From Gallionella sp. (lineage in GTDB: Bacteria; Pseudomonadota; Gammaproteobacteria; Burkholderiales; Gallionellaceae), in NCBI GenBank assembly GCA_028714895.1, contig JAQTLM010000006.1:62001-126000 (forward strand): 64,000 nt of DNA, in the 5' to 3' direction. Within the stretch, counting starts at the first letter, position 1. Each line of letters opens with the position of its first letter. Below are positions 30,016 to 38,029 of this stretch, in pieces. Below the pieces are notes generated by a model. The model saw only the letters and a program-made list of their open reading frames with translations. It did no database searches and was not told the DNA's origin. The translations under genes were made by a program, and so were the position numbers.

Positions 30016-30648
30016 TCACAGCCACGGCTGTGCCGCGCGATGCTTCGCCTCAAACGCCTTGATCTCATCCACATGCTGCAAGGTCAGGCCGATGTCGTCC
30101 AGGCCATTCAATAGACAATGCTTGCGGAACGCCTCCACCTCAAACTTGTACACCGTACCATCCGGCGCAGAAATGCTCTGCCGCTCCAGATCGACCTTCA
30201 AGCGATAGCCCGGTGTAGCCTCCACTGCCTTGAACAACGCATCCACTTTTTCGGCATCGAGGCGGATCGGCAGCAGGCCGTTCTTGAAACAATTGTTGAA
30301 GAAGATGTCGGCGAAACTCGGCGCGATGATGGCGCGGAAACCGTAGTCTTCCAGCGCCCAGGGCGCGTGTTCGCGCGAACTGCCGCAACCGAAATTTTCG
30401 CGTGCCAGCAGAATCTGCGCACCCTGATAACGCGGTTGGTTCAGCACGAAATCCGGATTGAGTATCCTCTTGCTGTTGTCCATGCCCGGCTCGCCGTGAT
30501 CCAGGTAGCGCCATTCGTCGAACGCATTCGGGCCGAAACCGGAACGCTTGATCGATTTCAGGAATTGCTTGGGGATGATCGCATCGGTATCGACATTTGC
30601 GCGATCCAGCGGCGCAACCAAGCCATTCAGCAGAGTAAATTTATTCAT
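30016..30648 (-). CDS. leuD: 3-isopropylmalate dehydratase small subunit
   Basis: 210 aa. Forms the isopropylmalate isomerase with LeuC. Conserved [51 protein letters not shown]. The ATG directly follows the stop of the entericidin-like gene with no spacer. Confidence 0.97.
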   Translation of the reverse strand: MNKFTLLNGLVAPLDRANVDTDAIIPKQFLKSIKRSGFGPNAFDEWRYLDHGEPGMDNSKRILNPDFVLNQPRYQGAQILLARENFGCGSSREHAPWALEDYGFRAIIAPSFADIFFNNCFKNGLLPIRLDAEKVDALFKAVEATPGYRLKVDLERQSISAPDGTVYKFEVEAFRKHCLLNGLDDIGLTLQHVDEIKAFEAKHRAAQPWL

Positions 30649-30765
30649 TTACTTCGCCGACTTTTCCAATTTTTCGCCGCCCTTCTGGATATCCTTGCCC
30701 AGCCCTTCCATGGCATTGCAACCCGCCAAAAACAACACTGCCAAAAACAATGCAACTACTCTCAT
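30649..30765 (-). CDS. Entericidin A/B-like small lipoprotein
   Basis: 38 aa, too short for most gene callers. The ATG at 30765 has AAAGGAG six bases upstream; another ATG two codons earlier is too close to that site. The signal sequence MRVVALFLAVLFLAGC ends in a lipobox (LAGC) with Cys16 as the lipidation site, followed by NAMEGLGKDIQKGGEKLEKSAK. The GxGxDIQxGGxxL pattern is typical of entericidins. These small membrane lipoproteins are linked to envelope stress or a bacteriolytic antidote pair; only one is present here. It lies exactly between leuC and leuD. Confidence 0.85.
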   Translation of the reverse strand: MRVVALFLAVLFLAGCNAMEGLGKDIQKGGEKLEKSAK

Positions 30766-30777
30766 CGTCATCTCCTT

Positions 30778-32181
30778 TTAATCAACACTCACATCGACAA
30801 AATGCCCGGCAATCGCGGCTGCCGCGGCCATCTCCGGGCTCACCAGATGAGTGCGCCCGCCCGGCCCCTGACGCCCCTCAAAGTTGCGGTTGGAGGTCGA
30901 AGCGCAACGCTCACCCGGCGAGAGCCGGTCATCGTTCATCGCCAAGCACATCGAGCAACCCGGATCGCGCCACTCGAAACCCGCCGTGACGAATATCTTG
31001 TCCAGGCCTTCCTGTTCGGCTTGCTGTTTCACCAGACCGGAACCCGGCACCACCATCGCCAGCTTTACGTTCGCCGCAATGTGCTTGCCCTTCGCAACCG
31101 CTGCTGCGGCGCGCAAATCCTCGATGCGGGCATTGGTACAGGAGCCGATGAACACTTTATCTATTTTGATTTCCGTGATTGGCATGTTCGCCGCCAGCCC
31201 CATGTAACGCAAGGCGCGCTCGGCACCCTCGCGCTTGACCGCATCGCTCATGGCCGCCGGATCGGGCACCCTCCCATCCACCGCCACCACCATTTCCGGC
31301 GACGTGCCCCAGGTTACTTGCGGCTTGATCTGAGCGGCATCCAATTTGATGGTCGCATCGAACTGCGCGCCGTCGTCGCTGTGCAGCGTGCGCCAGTAGG
31401 CCACCGCCTGATCCCAAGCCGCGCCTTGCGGCGCAAACGGGCGGCCCTTGAGGTAATCGATCGTGGTGTCGTCCGCCGCGATCATGCCGGCGCGCGCGCC
31501 CGCTTCGATCGCCATGTTGCACAGCGTCATGCGCCCTTCCATCGACAAGCTGCGTATCGTGCTGCCGGCAAATTCGATCGCGTAGCCGGTGCCGCCCGCC
31601 GTGCCGATCCTGCCGATCACCGCCAGCGCGATGTCCTTGGCGGTCACGCCCTTGCCCAGCGCACCTTCGACCACCACCTGCATGGCCTTGGATTTTTTCA
31701 TCAGCAGGCATTGGGTCGCCATCACATGCTCGACCTCGGAAGTGCCGATGCCGAACGCCAGCGCGGCGAACGCGCCGTGCGTGCTGGTGTGCGAATCGCC
31801 GCACACCACCGTCATGCCCGGCAGGGTCGCGCCCTGCTCCGGCCCGATCACATGCACGATGCCTTGGCGCACGTCGTTCATTTTGAATTCGTTCACGCCA
31901 TACTCGGCACAATTGCTGTCCAGCGTCTCCACTTGCAGGCGCGCAATCGGGTCGGCGATGCCCTGCGCACGCCCGGTGGTCGGCACGTTGTGATCGGCCA
32001 CCGCGAGGATCGAAGCCGTGCGCCACAGCTTGCGCCCGGCCAGCTTCAGCCCCTCGAAGGCCTGCGGGCTGGTCACTTCATGCACCAGATGGCGGTCGAT
32101 ATAAATCAACGCGGTGCCGTCGGCTTCCTGCCGCACCACGTGAGCATTCCAGAGTTTGTCGTAAAGAGTTTGCGCGCCCAT
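30778..32181 (-). CDS. leuC: 3-isopropylmalate dehydratase large subunit
   Basis: 467 aa aconitase-family protein with a 4Fe-4S cluster. Conserved [44 protein letters not shown], the cluster cysteines in [13 protein letters not shown] and GCSMCLAMN, and [10 protein letters not shown]. First gene of the leu block; the MFS gene lies 27 bases upstream on the same strand. Confidence 0.97.
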   Translation of the reverse strand: MGAQTLYDKLWNAHVVRQEADGTALIYIDRHLVHEVTSPQAFEGLKLAGRKLWRTASILAVADHNVPTTGRAQGIADPIARLQVETLDSNCAEYGVNEFKMNDVRQGIVHVIGPEQGATLPGMTVVCGDSHTSTHGAFAALAFGIGTSEVEHVMATQCLLMKKSKAMQVVVEGALGKGVTAKDIALAVIGRIGTAGGTGYAIEFAGSTIRSLSMEGRMTLCNMAIEAGARAGMIAADDTTIDYLKGRPFAPQGAAWDQAVAYWRTLHSDDGAQFDATIKLDAAQIKPQVTWGTSPEMVVAVDGRVPDPAAMSDAVKREGAERALRYMGLAANMPITEIKIDKVFIGSCTNARIEDLRAAAAVAKGKHIAANVKLAMVVPGSGLVKQQAEQEGLDKIFVTAGFEWRDPGCSMCLAMNDDRLSPGERCASTSNRNFEGRQGPGGRTHLVSPEMAAAAAIAGHFVDVSVD

Positions 32182-32208
32182 ATTGTTCCACTTTTCAAGA
32201 GCGCGCGA

Positions 32209-33378
32209 TTATGCCACAGCAGCCCTGCTTCCCGCCACATTGCGCAGCGCCCACCACATCAGCAACATGCCGACCAGCGCCATGCCCGCGCTACACGAAT
32301 ACAGCACGCTGGCGCCGTAATGCTGCCAGATCGGGCCGCTAGCCAGCCCACCCAGCATGCCGCCCGCGCCGTAAGTAAGGCTGCCGAACATAGCCTGGCC
32401 TTTGGACTGGTGCCGCCCCTGAAAGAACTCATGCACCAGCCCCACCGAGGCGGCGTGATACGCGCCGAAAGTGGCGGCGTGCAACACCTGGGCGATGAGC
32501 AGCAGCAACAGAAAATCCACCCCCCAGCCGATCAGCATGAAGCGCAGCACGGCCAGGCCGAGGCTGGCAACCAGGATACGCGTTAAACCATAGCGCCGCG
32601 CCAGCCACGGCATCAGGAAGAACACGCCGATCTCGCAGATCACGCCGAGCGCCCACAGCCCGCCGACCGCGCTCTTGGCGTAGCCGTGCTCGACCAGATA
32701 AATCGAGAAGAAGGTGTAATAAGGGCCGTGCGCGACGGACATCAGGAAACATGCGCCGAACAGCGCCAGCACGCGCGGCTGCAGCACGATGTTCCGGATC
32801 GACTGGCTGTCGGTGTGGTGCGCCAGCACTTCGGTGGGCGGTATCTGGCGCGAGAACAGCAGGATGCCCAGCTCGCAGACCAGCCCCGCCCACAGCAGCC
32901 ACGCGATGGCGATATAGTCGAAGGCGTAGCCCAGCCCCACCACCGCGACGATGAAGCCGATCGAGCCCCACGAGCGAATGCGGCCGTAACGGGCGGTGTG
33001 CTTGCCGAGATAAGTCAGCGTGGTCGCCTCGACCAGCGGCATCGACGCGCTCCAGAAGAAGCCCATCAGCCCCAGCACCAGCAACATGCCCCAGAAACTG
33101 GTGGTGGCAAACACGCCGAGGTAGCACACCGCACTCAGCGTCGCCGCGATCTGCACCACCAGCAGTCTTTTTCCTGTGTGGTCGGCCAGCCAACCCCACA
33201 GGTTCGGCGCGATCATGCGCATCACCGGCTGCATCGACATCAGGATGGCGATTTCGATGGCGTTGAAGTGGATGGATTGGAGATACAGGCTCCAGTAGGG
33301 CGCGAACATCCCCACGAAGGCGTAATAAAAGAAATAGAATCCGGCGATGCGCCAGTGGTAGTTTTTGGCTTGAGTCAC
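32209..33378 (-). CDS. MFS transporter of the LacY/HcaT-like group
   Basis: About 390 aa and 12 hydrophobic spans. The opening WRIAGFYFFYYAFVGMFAPYWSLYLQ and central RSWGSIGFIVAVVGLGY match the MFS_1-like family that includes the 3-phenylpropionate carrier HcaT. Substrate is unknown. The start is uncertain: the frame reaches a GTG at 33444, and I chose the GTG at 33378 (VTQAKNYHWR) because the earlier residues are not family-like; neither has a clear ribosome site. It may be cotranscribed with leuC. Confidence 0.8.
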   Translation of the reverse strand: MTQAKNYHWRIAGFYFFYYAFVGMFAPYWSLYLQSIHFNAIEIAILMSMQPVMRMIAPNLWGWLADHTGKRLLVVQIAATLSAVCYLGVFATTSFWGMLLVLGLMGFFWSASMPLVEATTLTYLGKHTARYGRIRSWGSIGFIVAVVGLGYAFDYIAIAWLLWAGLVCELGILLFSRQIPPTEVLAHHTDSQSIRNIVLQPRVLALFGACFLMSVAHGPYYTFFSIYLVEHGYAKSAVGGLWALGVICEIGVFFLMPWLARRYGLTRILVASLGLAVLRFMLIGWGVDFLLLLLIAQVLHAATFGAYHAASVGLVHEFFQGRHQSKGQAMFGSLTYGAGGMLGGLASGPIWQHYGASVLYSCSAGMALVGMLLMWWALRNVAGSRAAVA

Positions 33379-33503
33379 TTGCTGAAATGCCGCTGTTAGA
33401 TAAGCCGCGCTATACGGACAACAGATGCATTTTATCTTGAACACTAACCGTTTCGATACAAAACTTGCCTACAAGTCAGAAAGATAGACAACAACAGGGG
33501 GCG

Positions 33504-33533
33504 GGCACGACGCATCGTTAGCGAACTCGTGCC
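33504..33533 (-). terminator. Hairpin at the end of the polysaccharide operon
   Basis: GGCACGA (33504-33510) and TCGTGCC (33527-33533) form a seven-base stem with a 16-base loop, 20 bases past the stop of the cNMP/GGDEF gene. No U-run follows on the minus strand, so it may be a 3'-end stabiliser or a weak terminator rather than an intrinsic one. Confidence 0.3.
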
Positions 33534-33552
33534 TGAACTATGCTTCAGATCA

Positions 33553-34512
33553 TTATTTCACGCACTTTATGCAGTTACCTCCACCTTCTTTGGCACGCTG
33601 CAAAGACTCATCAGCGCGGGCAAACAGGTTGACTAGCGTATCGTTCGGATTCACTTGGCTAATACCTAAAGAAATACTAATAGATGGCAACGCATCACCG
33701 CTGGGCAACACAACCATGGATTGATTGATGGTTTCTCTCAGCCTTTCTGACGCTATGCAGGCATCAAACAGAGATGTGTCCGGCAAAAAAATGGCGAATT
33801 GTTCGCCGAGGTAGTGTCCCGCCTGGTCATTTGGACGCAGACAGGACATCATGGTATGAGCAATATTTCGCAAAGCCTGGTCGCTGCCAAGTTGCCCATA
33901 GCTGTCACTGAATGCCTTGAATTGATCCATTTCCAGCATCACGAGGCAACTTGGCTTATTGTTCATGATACTGCGCTGCAAACAGCGCTCGAATTTCTCA
34001 TACATCCAGTGCCGGTTACAAAGCCCGGTCAATTCATCAACAACCGAGACACCTGAAAACCCGTGATGGTGCTCAAGGCTTTCTGCCATGACCTGATCGG
34101 TCATGCGAATCCGCTTACTTAGTATGCTCAGCATGTTATGCGCGGCCACATGCGACCTATCGATCATGTCCCATAGGGCATTATGGTCAATGGCAAGCAG
34201 CTTGCAGTCGGTAGCGGCAATGACGTATGCCGAGACACGGCCGTCCCCTAGAATGGACATCTCCCCCACGCATTCCCCTTCACTGAGCATGGCAATGGGC
34301 TCGACATCAGATTCTTTTGACTGAATGCTCAGACGTCCGGAAAGGATTATGTAAATCAGATTGTTGGCCTGACCGGTAACCAGCAATATTTCGCCTGAAT
34401 TTAAGGTGCGCAGCTTGGACTGGCTTAAATTCTTGGCGACTAATTTATTCGGTATCCCACGAAATAAGGGAGCTGTTTCCAGCATTTTGAGAATTTCTGG
34501 AGAATGAATCAC
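33553..34512 (-). CDS. Cyclic-nucleotide-binding domain protein with degenerate GGDEF domain
   Basis: 319 aa. Residues ~15-130 are a CAP_ED/cNMP fold (ETAPLFRGIPNKLVAKNL, the phosphate-binding-cassette region GECVGEMSILGDGRVSAYVIA). Residues ~155-319 are a GGDEF fold (DELTGLCNRHWMYEKF, LEMDQFKAFSDSYGQLGSDQAL). The signature reads YLGEQF instead of GGDEF/GGEEF, so diguanylate cyclase activity is doubtful; it may sense GTP or c-di-GMP or act structurally. It is last in the polysaccharide operon, 32 bases after wecB. A paralogue is at 61130-62143. Confidence 0.85.
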   Translation of the reverse strand: MIHSPEILKMLETAPLFRGIPNKLVAKNLSQSKLRTLNSGEILLVTGQANNLIYIILSGRLSIQSKESDVEPIAMLSEGECVGEMSILGDGRVSAYVIAATDCKLLAIDHNALWDMIDRSHVAAHNMLSILSKRIRMTDQVMAESLEHHHGFSGVSVVDELTGLCNRHWMYEKFERCLQRSIMNNKPSCLVMLEMDQFKAFSDSYGQLGSDQALRNIAHTMMSCLRPNDQAGHYLGEQFAIFLPDTSLFDACIASERLRETINQSMVVLPSGDALPSISISLGISQVNPNDTLVNLFARADESLQRAKEGGGNCIKCVK

Positions 34513-34544
34513 GTTATTACCTTTTTACAGTTACTTACTAAGAT

Positions 34545-35672
34545 TTAATGTGAGAATCGTGCGGCAAGCGCAGCAACAATACGCTTGCTGGCCGCGCCGT
34601 CACCGTAAGGATTGGCACGCTGTGAAAATTGCTGATAGTAAGTTGCGTCATCCAGCAGCCGTGTGCACCCGGCAGTGATTTTTTGCGTATCCGTACCGAC
34701 CAGTTGCACCGTGCCTGCTGCCACTGCCTCGGGTCGCTCGGTTACCTCGCGCATCACCAAGACTGGCTTACCCAGCGATGGCGCTTCTTCCTGTATGCCG
34801 CCGGAGTCGGTCAAAATGACATGCGCCCGACTCATCAGATACACAAAATGCAGGTAATCGAGCGGCTCAATCAAATACACATTCCGTTTTCCTTCCAATG
34901 TACCCATGACGACTTGGCGCACATTGGGATTGAGATGCACCGGATACACGATCTGCACATCTTCTCTTTCACTTAGCCGTTTCAAGGCAAGACAAATCGA
35001 CTCCAGCCCCTGCCCGTGGTTTTCGCGCCGGTGGCCGGTGACAAGGATGAGTCGTTTGGCCGGATCAAGAAACGGGAACGCACTCGCAAGACGGCCAGCC
35101 AATTCCTGGTCAGATTTGATTCGTCCATCCGTCATCAGCAGCGCATCAATGACGGTATTGCCGGTCACGTAAATCCGTTCTGCCGGAACGTGTTCTTTGA
35201 GCAGGTTGTCACGCGAAACATCGGTCGGCGCGAAATAGTATTCGGTTACCACATCAATCACGCGACGATTCATTTCCTCCGGCCAGGGATGATGCAAATC
35301 ATGGGTACGCAGCCCTGCTTCGACATGCCCTACCGGAATATGCCGGTAGAATGCCGCCAATCCGGCAGCCATCGCCGTTGTGGTATCGCCATGCACCAGC
35401 ACACAATCGGGGTGATGCATTTTCAGGACATCGTCTATGCCGTTCAGCACATTACCGGTCAGTTCGGCCAGTTGCTGCCCCTGTTTCATCAAATTAAGGT
35501 CAATATCAGCCGTAATGCCAAAAATCTCCAGCACCTGATCCAGCATTTGGCGATGCTGTGCGGTAAGACAAACCAACGTCTTGAATTGCGGCTGCGCCAG
35601 CAGTTCATGCACTAGCGGAGCCATTTTAATGGCTTCCGGGCGTGTTCCAATTACCACCATAATTTTATGCAT
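34545..35672 (-). CDS. wecB: UDP-N-acetylglucosamine 2-epimerase (non-hydrolysing)
   Basis: 375 aa GT-B fold enzyme converting UDP-GlcNAc to UDP-ManNAc. Begins KIMVVIGTRPEAIKMAPLVHEL, with VHGDTTTAMAAGLAAFY, HVEAGLRTHD, VTGHRRENHGQG and TDSGGIQEEAPSLGKPVLVMR. It is placed 17 bases after nfrA. In E. coli the Nfr system depends on WecB (also called NfrC) for its ManNAc precursor, so adjacency to nfrBA here is strong context for a ManNAc-containing polymer. Confidence 0.96.
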   Translation of the reverse strand: MHKIMVVIGTRPEAIKMAPLVHELLAQPQFKTLVCLTAQHRQMLDQVLEIFGITADIDLNLMKQGQQLAELTGNVLNGIDDVLKMHHPDCVLVHGDTTTAMAAGLAAFYRHIPVGHVEAGLRTHDLHHPWPEEMNRRVIDVVTEYYFAPTDVSRDNLLKEHVPAERIYVTGNTVIDALLMTDGRIKSDQELAGRLASAFPFLDPAKRLILVTGHRRENHGQGLESICLALKRLSEREDVQIVYPVHLNPNVRQVVMGTLEGKRNVYLIEPLDYLHFVYLMSRAHVILTDSGGIQEEAPSLGKPVLVMREVTERPEAVAAGTVQLVGTDTQKITAGCTRLLDDATYYQQFSQRANPYGDGAASKRIVAALAARFSH

Positions 35673-35689
35673 TGTGCGTCTCGCCGAAA

Positions 35690-38029
35690 CTAAAACCAGT
35701 AATTCGCCCGCATCAACAGCCCCGACCCTCGTGGAGCGTTATCCACCTTGAAGCGATACTGTATGTCCAGATCAATCACACTGCTCGGCACCTGATATTT
35801 ATTTTCTGAAAACCAATAACGAAATTTAACTCCCGGCCCAATGGTCGACGAAGAAGGCCTGGCGCGTGGAGAGCGGGAGTTGTCAGTCTCATTTGTCGCC
35901 ACCAGATGCGGGTAAGCCGTCAAATGAGCATCTAGACTGGGAAGATGCATGCTCTTGCCGTATGTTGCTTCCATAGCATGGTAGTAGTAACCGTTGCCGG
36001 CACCGCCGCCGCCAGCGTTGTTGCCAGCATTCGGCTCGAGGTAATAACCGGCTTCCCCGTAGAAATTCCAGTCTGCCAAAGCCGCTTTGCCAGGCTTCAA
36101 CTCATATCCGCTGTCGGTAGAAAACCCCATCCGCAACAACCAATCCGTGCGTGAAACCAAGCCGAATTTAATCAACCTTTCTGCACCCAGCGTCAAGCCC
36201 CAGTCGGTAAATGGTTTTACGCGTACACCGGCAGCGCCCTGATTGGTAGTCGACCCTGAGCCAGCAGTACCTACAATTATCCCTTCATGGAACGTTTGAT
36301 AGGTTCGCGCATACAACTGCACAAAACGGTTATTGTTGTTATATGGCTGCCAGTATCCTTCCAAGCCGCCCTGTATGGTATTTGTCCGCTGGCGCGAACC
36401 AAACAAGGTCCTTTGTCGAACCAGGCTGGCTGACAAACCCCAATTACGGCTCATCTCCTGCATCTCGCTGCGATAACCGATAGCCTGGTCATCATTGAAT
36501 GGTTTTGCTGATTCAGTGCTTCTTTCATTGATTTCCAAGGCATGCCCCATCAACTCAACGGCAGTCTTGTTTTCACCCAAACGCTTTGCTGCATAACAAG
36601 CATCAGCGTAATTGGTCGCGCTGCCATAACCATTCGCAAATGCACGCTGGAAAGCCGCCAGAGCCTCTTTATCTTTATGCTCTCCCAGTTGCTTATAACC
36701 TTCACTAATATCCGCATAGCCGCCATCCACGTGAACCAGGTCCACCGATGCATTGATATTCTTCAACAGCGACTGAGCGTATGCCCTTTGGTCATCAGTA
36801 GCAGCACGCTTATTCGCCCACTCTGCAGCGACACGCGCAGCATCACGTTGCGCCAGCATCATGTGTGCCTGGCCGAGACGAATCTGCACGGCGTAACTAT
36901 CCTCTGTCAGCATAGTTGCAAGCACATCCAATACCTCTTGCGGCTGTTGTTTGGCGAACGCACCATCGGCCAGATCCAGCCTGACATCGCGTTCATGTGC
37001 CGCATCCAGGCCAGGGCTTTGTTTTAGCGCTTTGTTCAGCAAATCAGCAGCGACATCGTGTTCGCCCAAACGTCTGGCGGTATAGCCGGCATCTGCATAG
37101 GCAGTCGCGCTCCCCTGCCCTGCGGCAAAAGCCCGTTGAAAAGCGTCCAGCGCCTGTTTGTCTTTCATTTGTTTCAGTAATTCGTAGCCCTCATCCACGG
37201 CAGACTTCACAACGGATGGATGGATGACCGGTTTTGGCTTTACCACAGGTAGTGTCTTAACAACCGGCACACTAGTGCTTAGCAGTAATTGCTGCGCCGA
37301 CTTACGTTCAACATCATTAGCGGCCAATTCATTTGCTTTTTCTCCGGCAGCACGCGCAGCATTGCGATCACCCATCATCAGGCGAGCCTGGGCGATACGG
37401 ATTTGCACGGCATAGCTTTCTGGTACCACAAGCGGAATGAGTGCATCCAATGCCTGTTGTGGCTGCTTTATGGCAATGGCACTATCAGCCAAGGACAACC
37501 TGACATTGCGCTGTTGTGTGACATCCAATCCGGGTTGATGCAGCGAAGCAGCGAAGTCCTGCACCGCCAAATCATGACGGTTCAGCCTCTGAGAGATATA
37601 CCCTCTTGAAGCCAATACCAAAGCATCATTTGAAAAACGCGTCAGTAAATTGTCCGCCTGTAAACGCGCTTTTATCAAATCCCCCTTGCGCATTTGAATA
37701 TCAAGAGAGATCAATCCAAGCTGTTTGCTGTCTGGGCGCAGCTGCAAAGCTTCATTAATAAATCCTTCGGCCTCACCCACTTTTCCATCTGCAAGGGCTT
37801 TATAGGCCTGATCCGCCAAGCGATATGCCTTTCCGGAGAGAGTGGTTTCTTCCTTTTGTCCAGCTTCCTTAGAGACACCTAACTGCACCAGCAAATCGTT
37901 TTGAGCAACAACATAGGGCTCAGGAATCGCCAAAATCTCCTCACCAGCATAAGCTGAATGCAAAGGAGCAAGACACGACGACAATATCAGTGTAGAAACC
38001 GAGCCGAACCTGAAAGAAAATCTGATCAT
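35690..38029 (-). CDS. nfrA: NfrA-like outer-membrane exporter with TPR-type repeats
   Basis: 779 aa from the ATG at 38029 (GGAG six bases upstream), overlapping the nfrB stop by four bases. Signal peptide ending near SAYAG, then an alpha-helical TPR-like periplasmic part made of about two and a half copies of a ~150-residue module ([18 protein letters not shown] and NYADACYAAKRLGENKTA are equivalent points). A C-terminal beta-barrel-type NfrA_C region follows (SRNWGLSASLVRQRTLFGSR to the terminal aromatic residues NYWF). In E. coli NfrA is the phage N4 receptor and polysaccharide outlet. A Gly-rich loop (NAGGGGAGNGYYYH) lies in the barrel. Confidence 0.88.
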   Translation of the reverse strand: MIRFSFRFGSVSTLILSSCLAPLHSAYAGEEILAIPEPYVVAQNDLLVQLGVSKEAGQKEETTLSGKAYRLADQAYKALADGKVGEAEGFINEALQLRPDSKQLGLISLDIQMRKGDLIKARLQADNLLTRFSNDALVLASRGYISQRLNRHDLAVQDFAASLHQPGLDVTQQRNVRLSLADSAIAIKQPQQALDALIPLVVPESYAVQIRIAQARLMMGDRNAARAAGEKANELAANDVERKSAQQLLLSTSVPVVKTLPVVKPKPVIHPSVVKSAVDEGYELLKQMKDKQALDAFQRAFAAGQGSATAYADAGYTARRLGEHDVAADLLNKALKQSPGLDAAHERDVRLDLADGAFAKQQPQEVLDVLATMLTEDSYAVQIRLGQAHMMLAQRDAARVAAEWANKRAATDDQRAYAQSLLKNINASVDLVHVDGGYADISEGYKQLGEHKDKEALAAFQRAFANGYGSATNYADACYAAKRLGENKTAVELMGHALEINERSTESAKPFNDDQAIGYRSEMQEMSRNWGLSASLVRQRTLFGSRQRTNTIQGGLEGYWQPYNNNNRFVQLYARTYQTFHEGIIVGTAGSGSTTNQGAAGVRVKPFTDWGLTLGAERLIKFGLVSRTDWLLRMGFSTDSGYELKPGKAALADWNFYGEAGYYLEPNAGNNAGGGGAGNGYYYHAMEATYGKSMHLPSLDAHLTAYPHLVATNETDNSRSPRARPSSSTIGPGVKFRYWFSENKYQVPSSVIDLDIQYRFKVDNAPRGSGLLMRANYWF

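Noticed and set aside
30118..32586. 822-aa reading frame on the plus strand
   Set aside because: It runs antisense across leuD, the entericidin-like gene and leuC and has no protein-like features.
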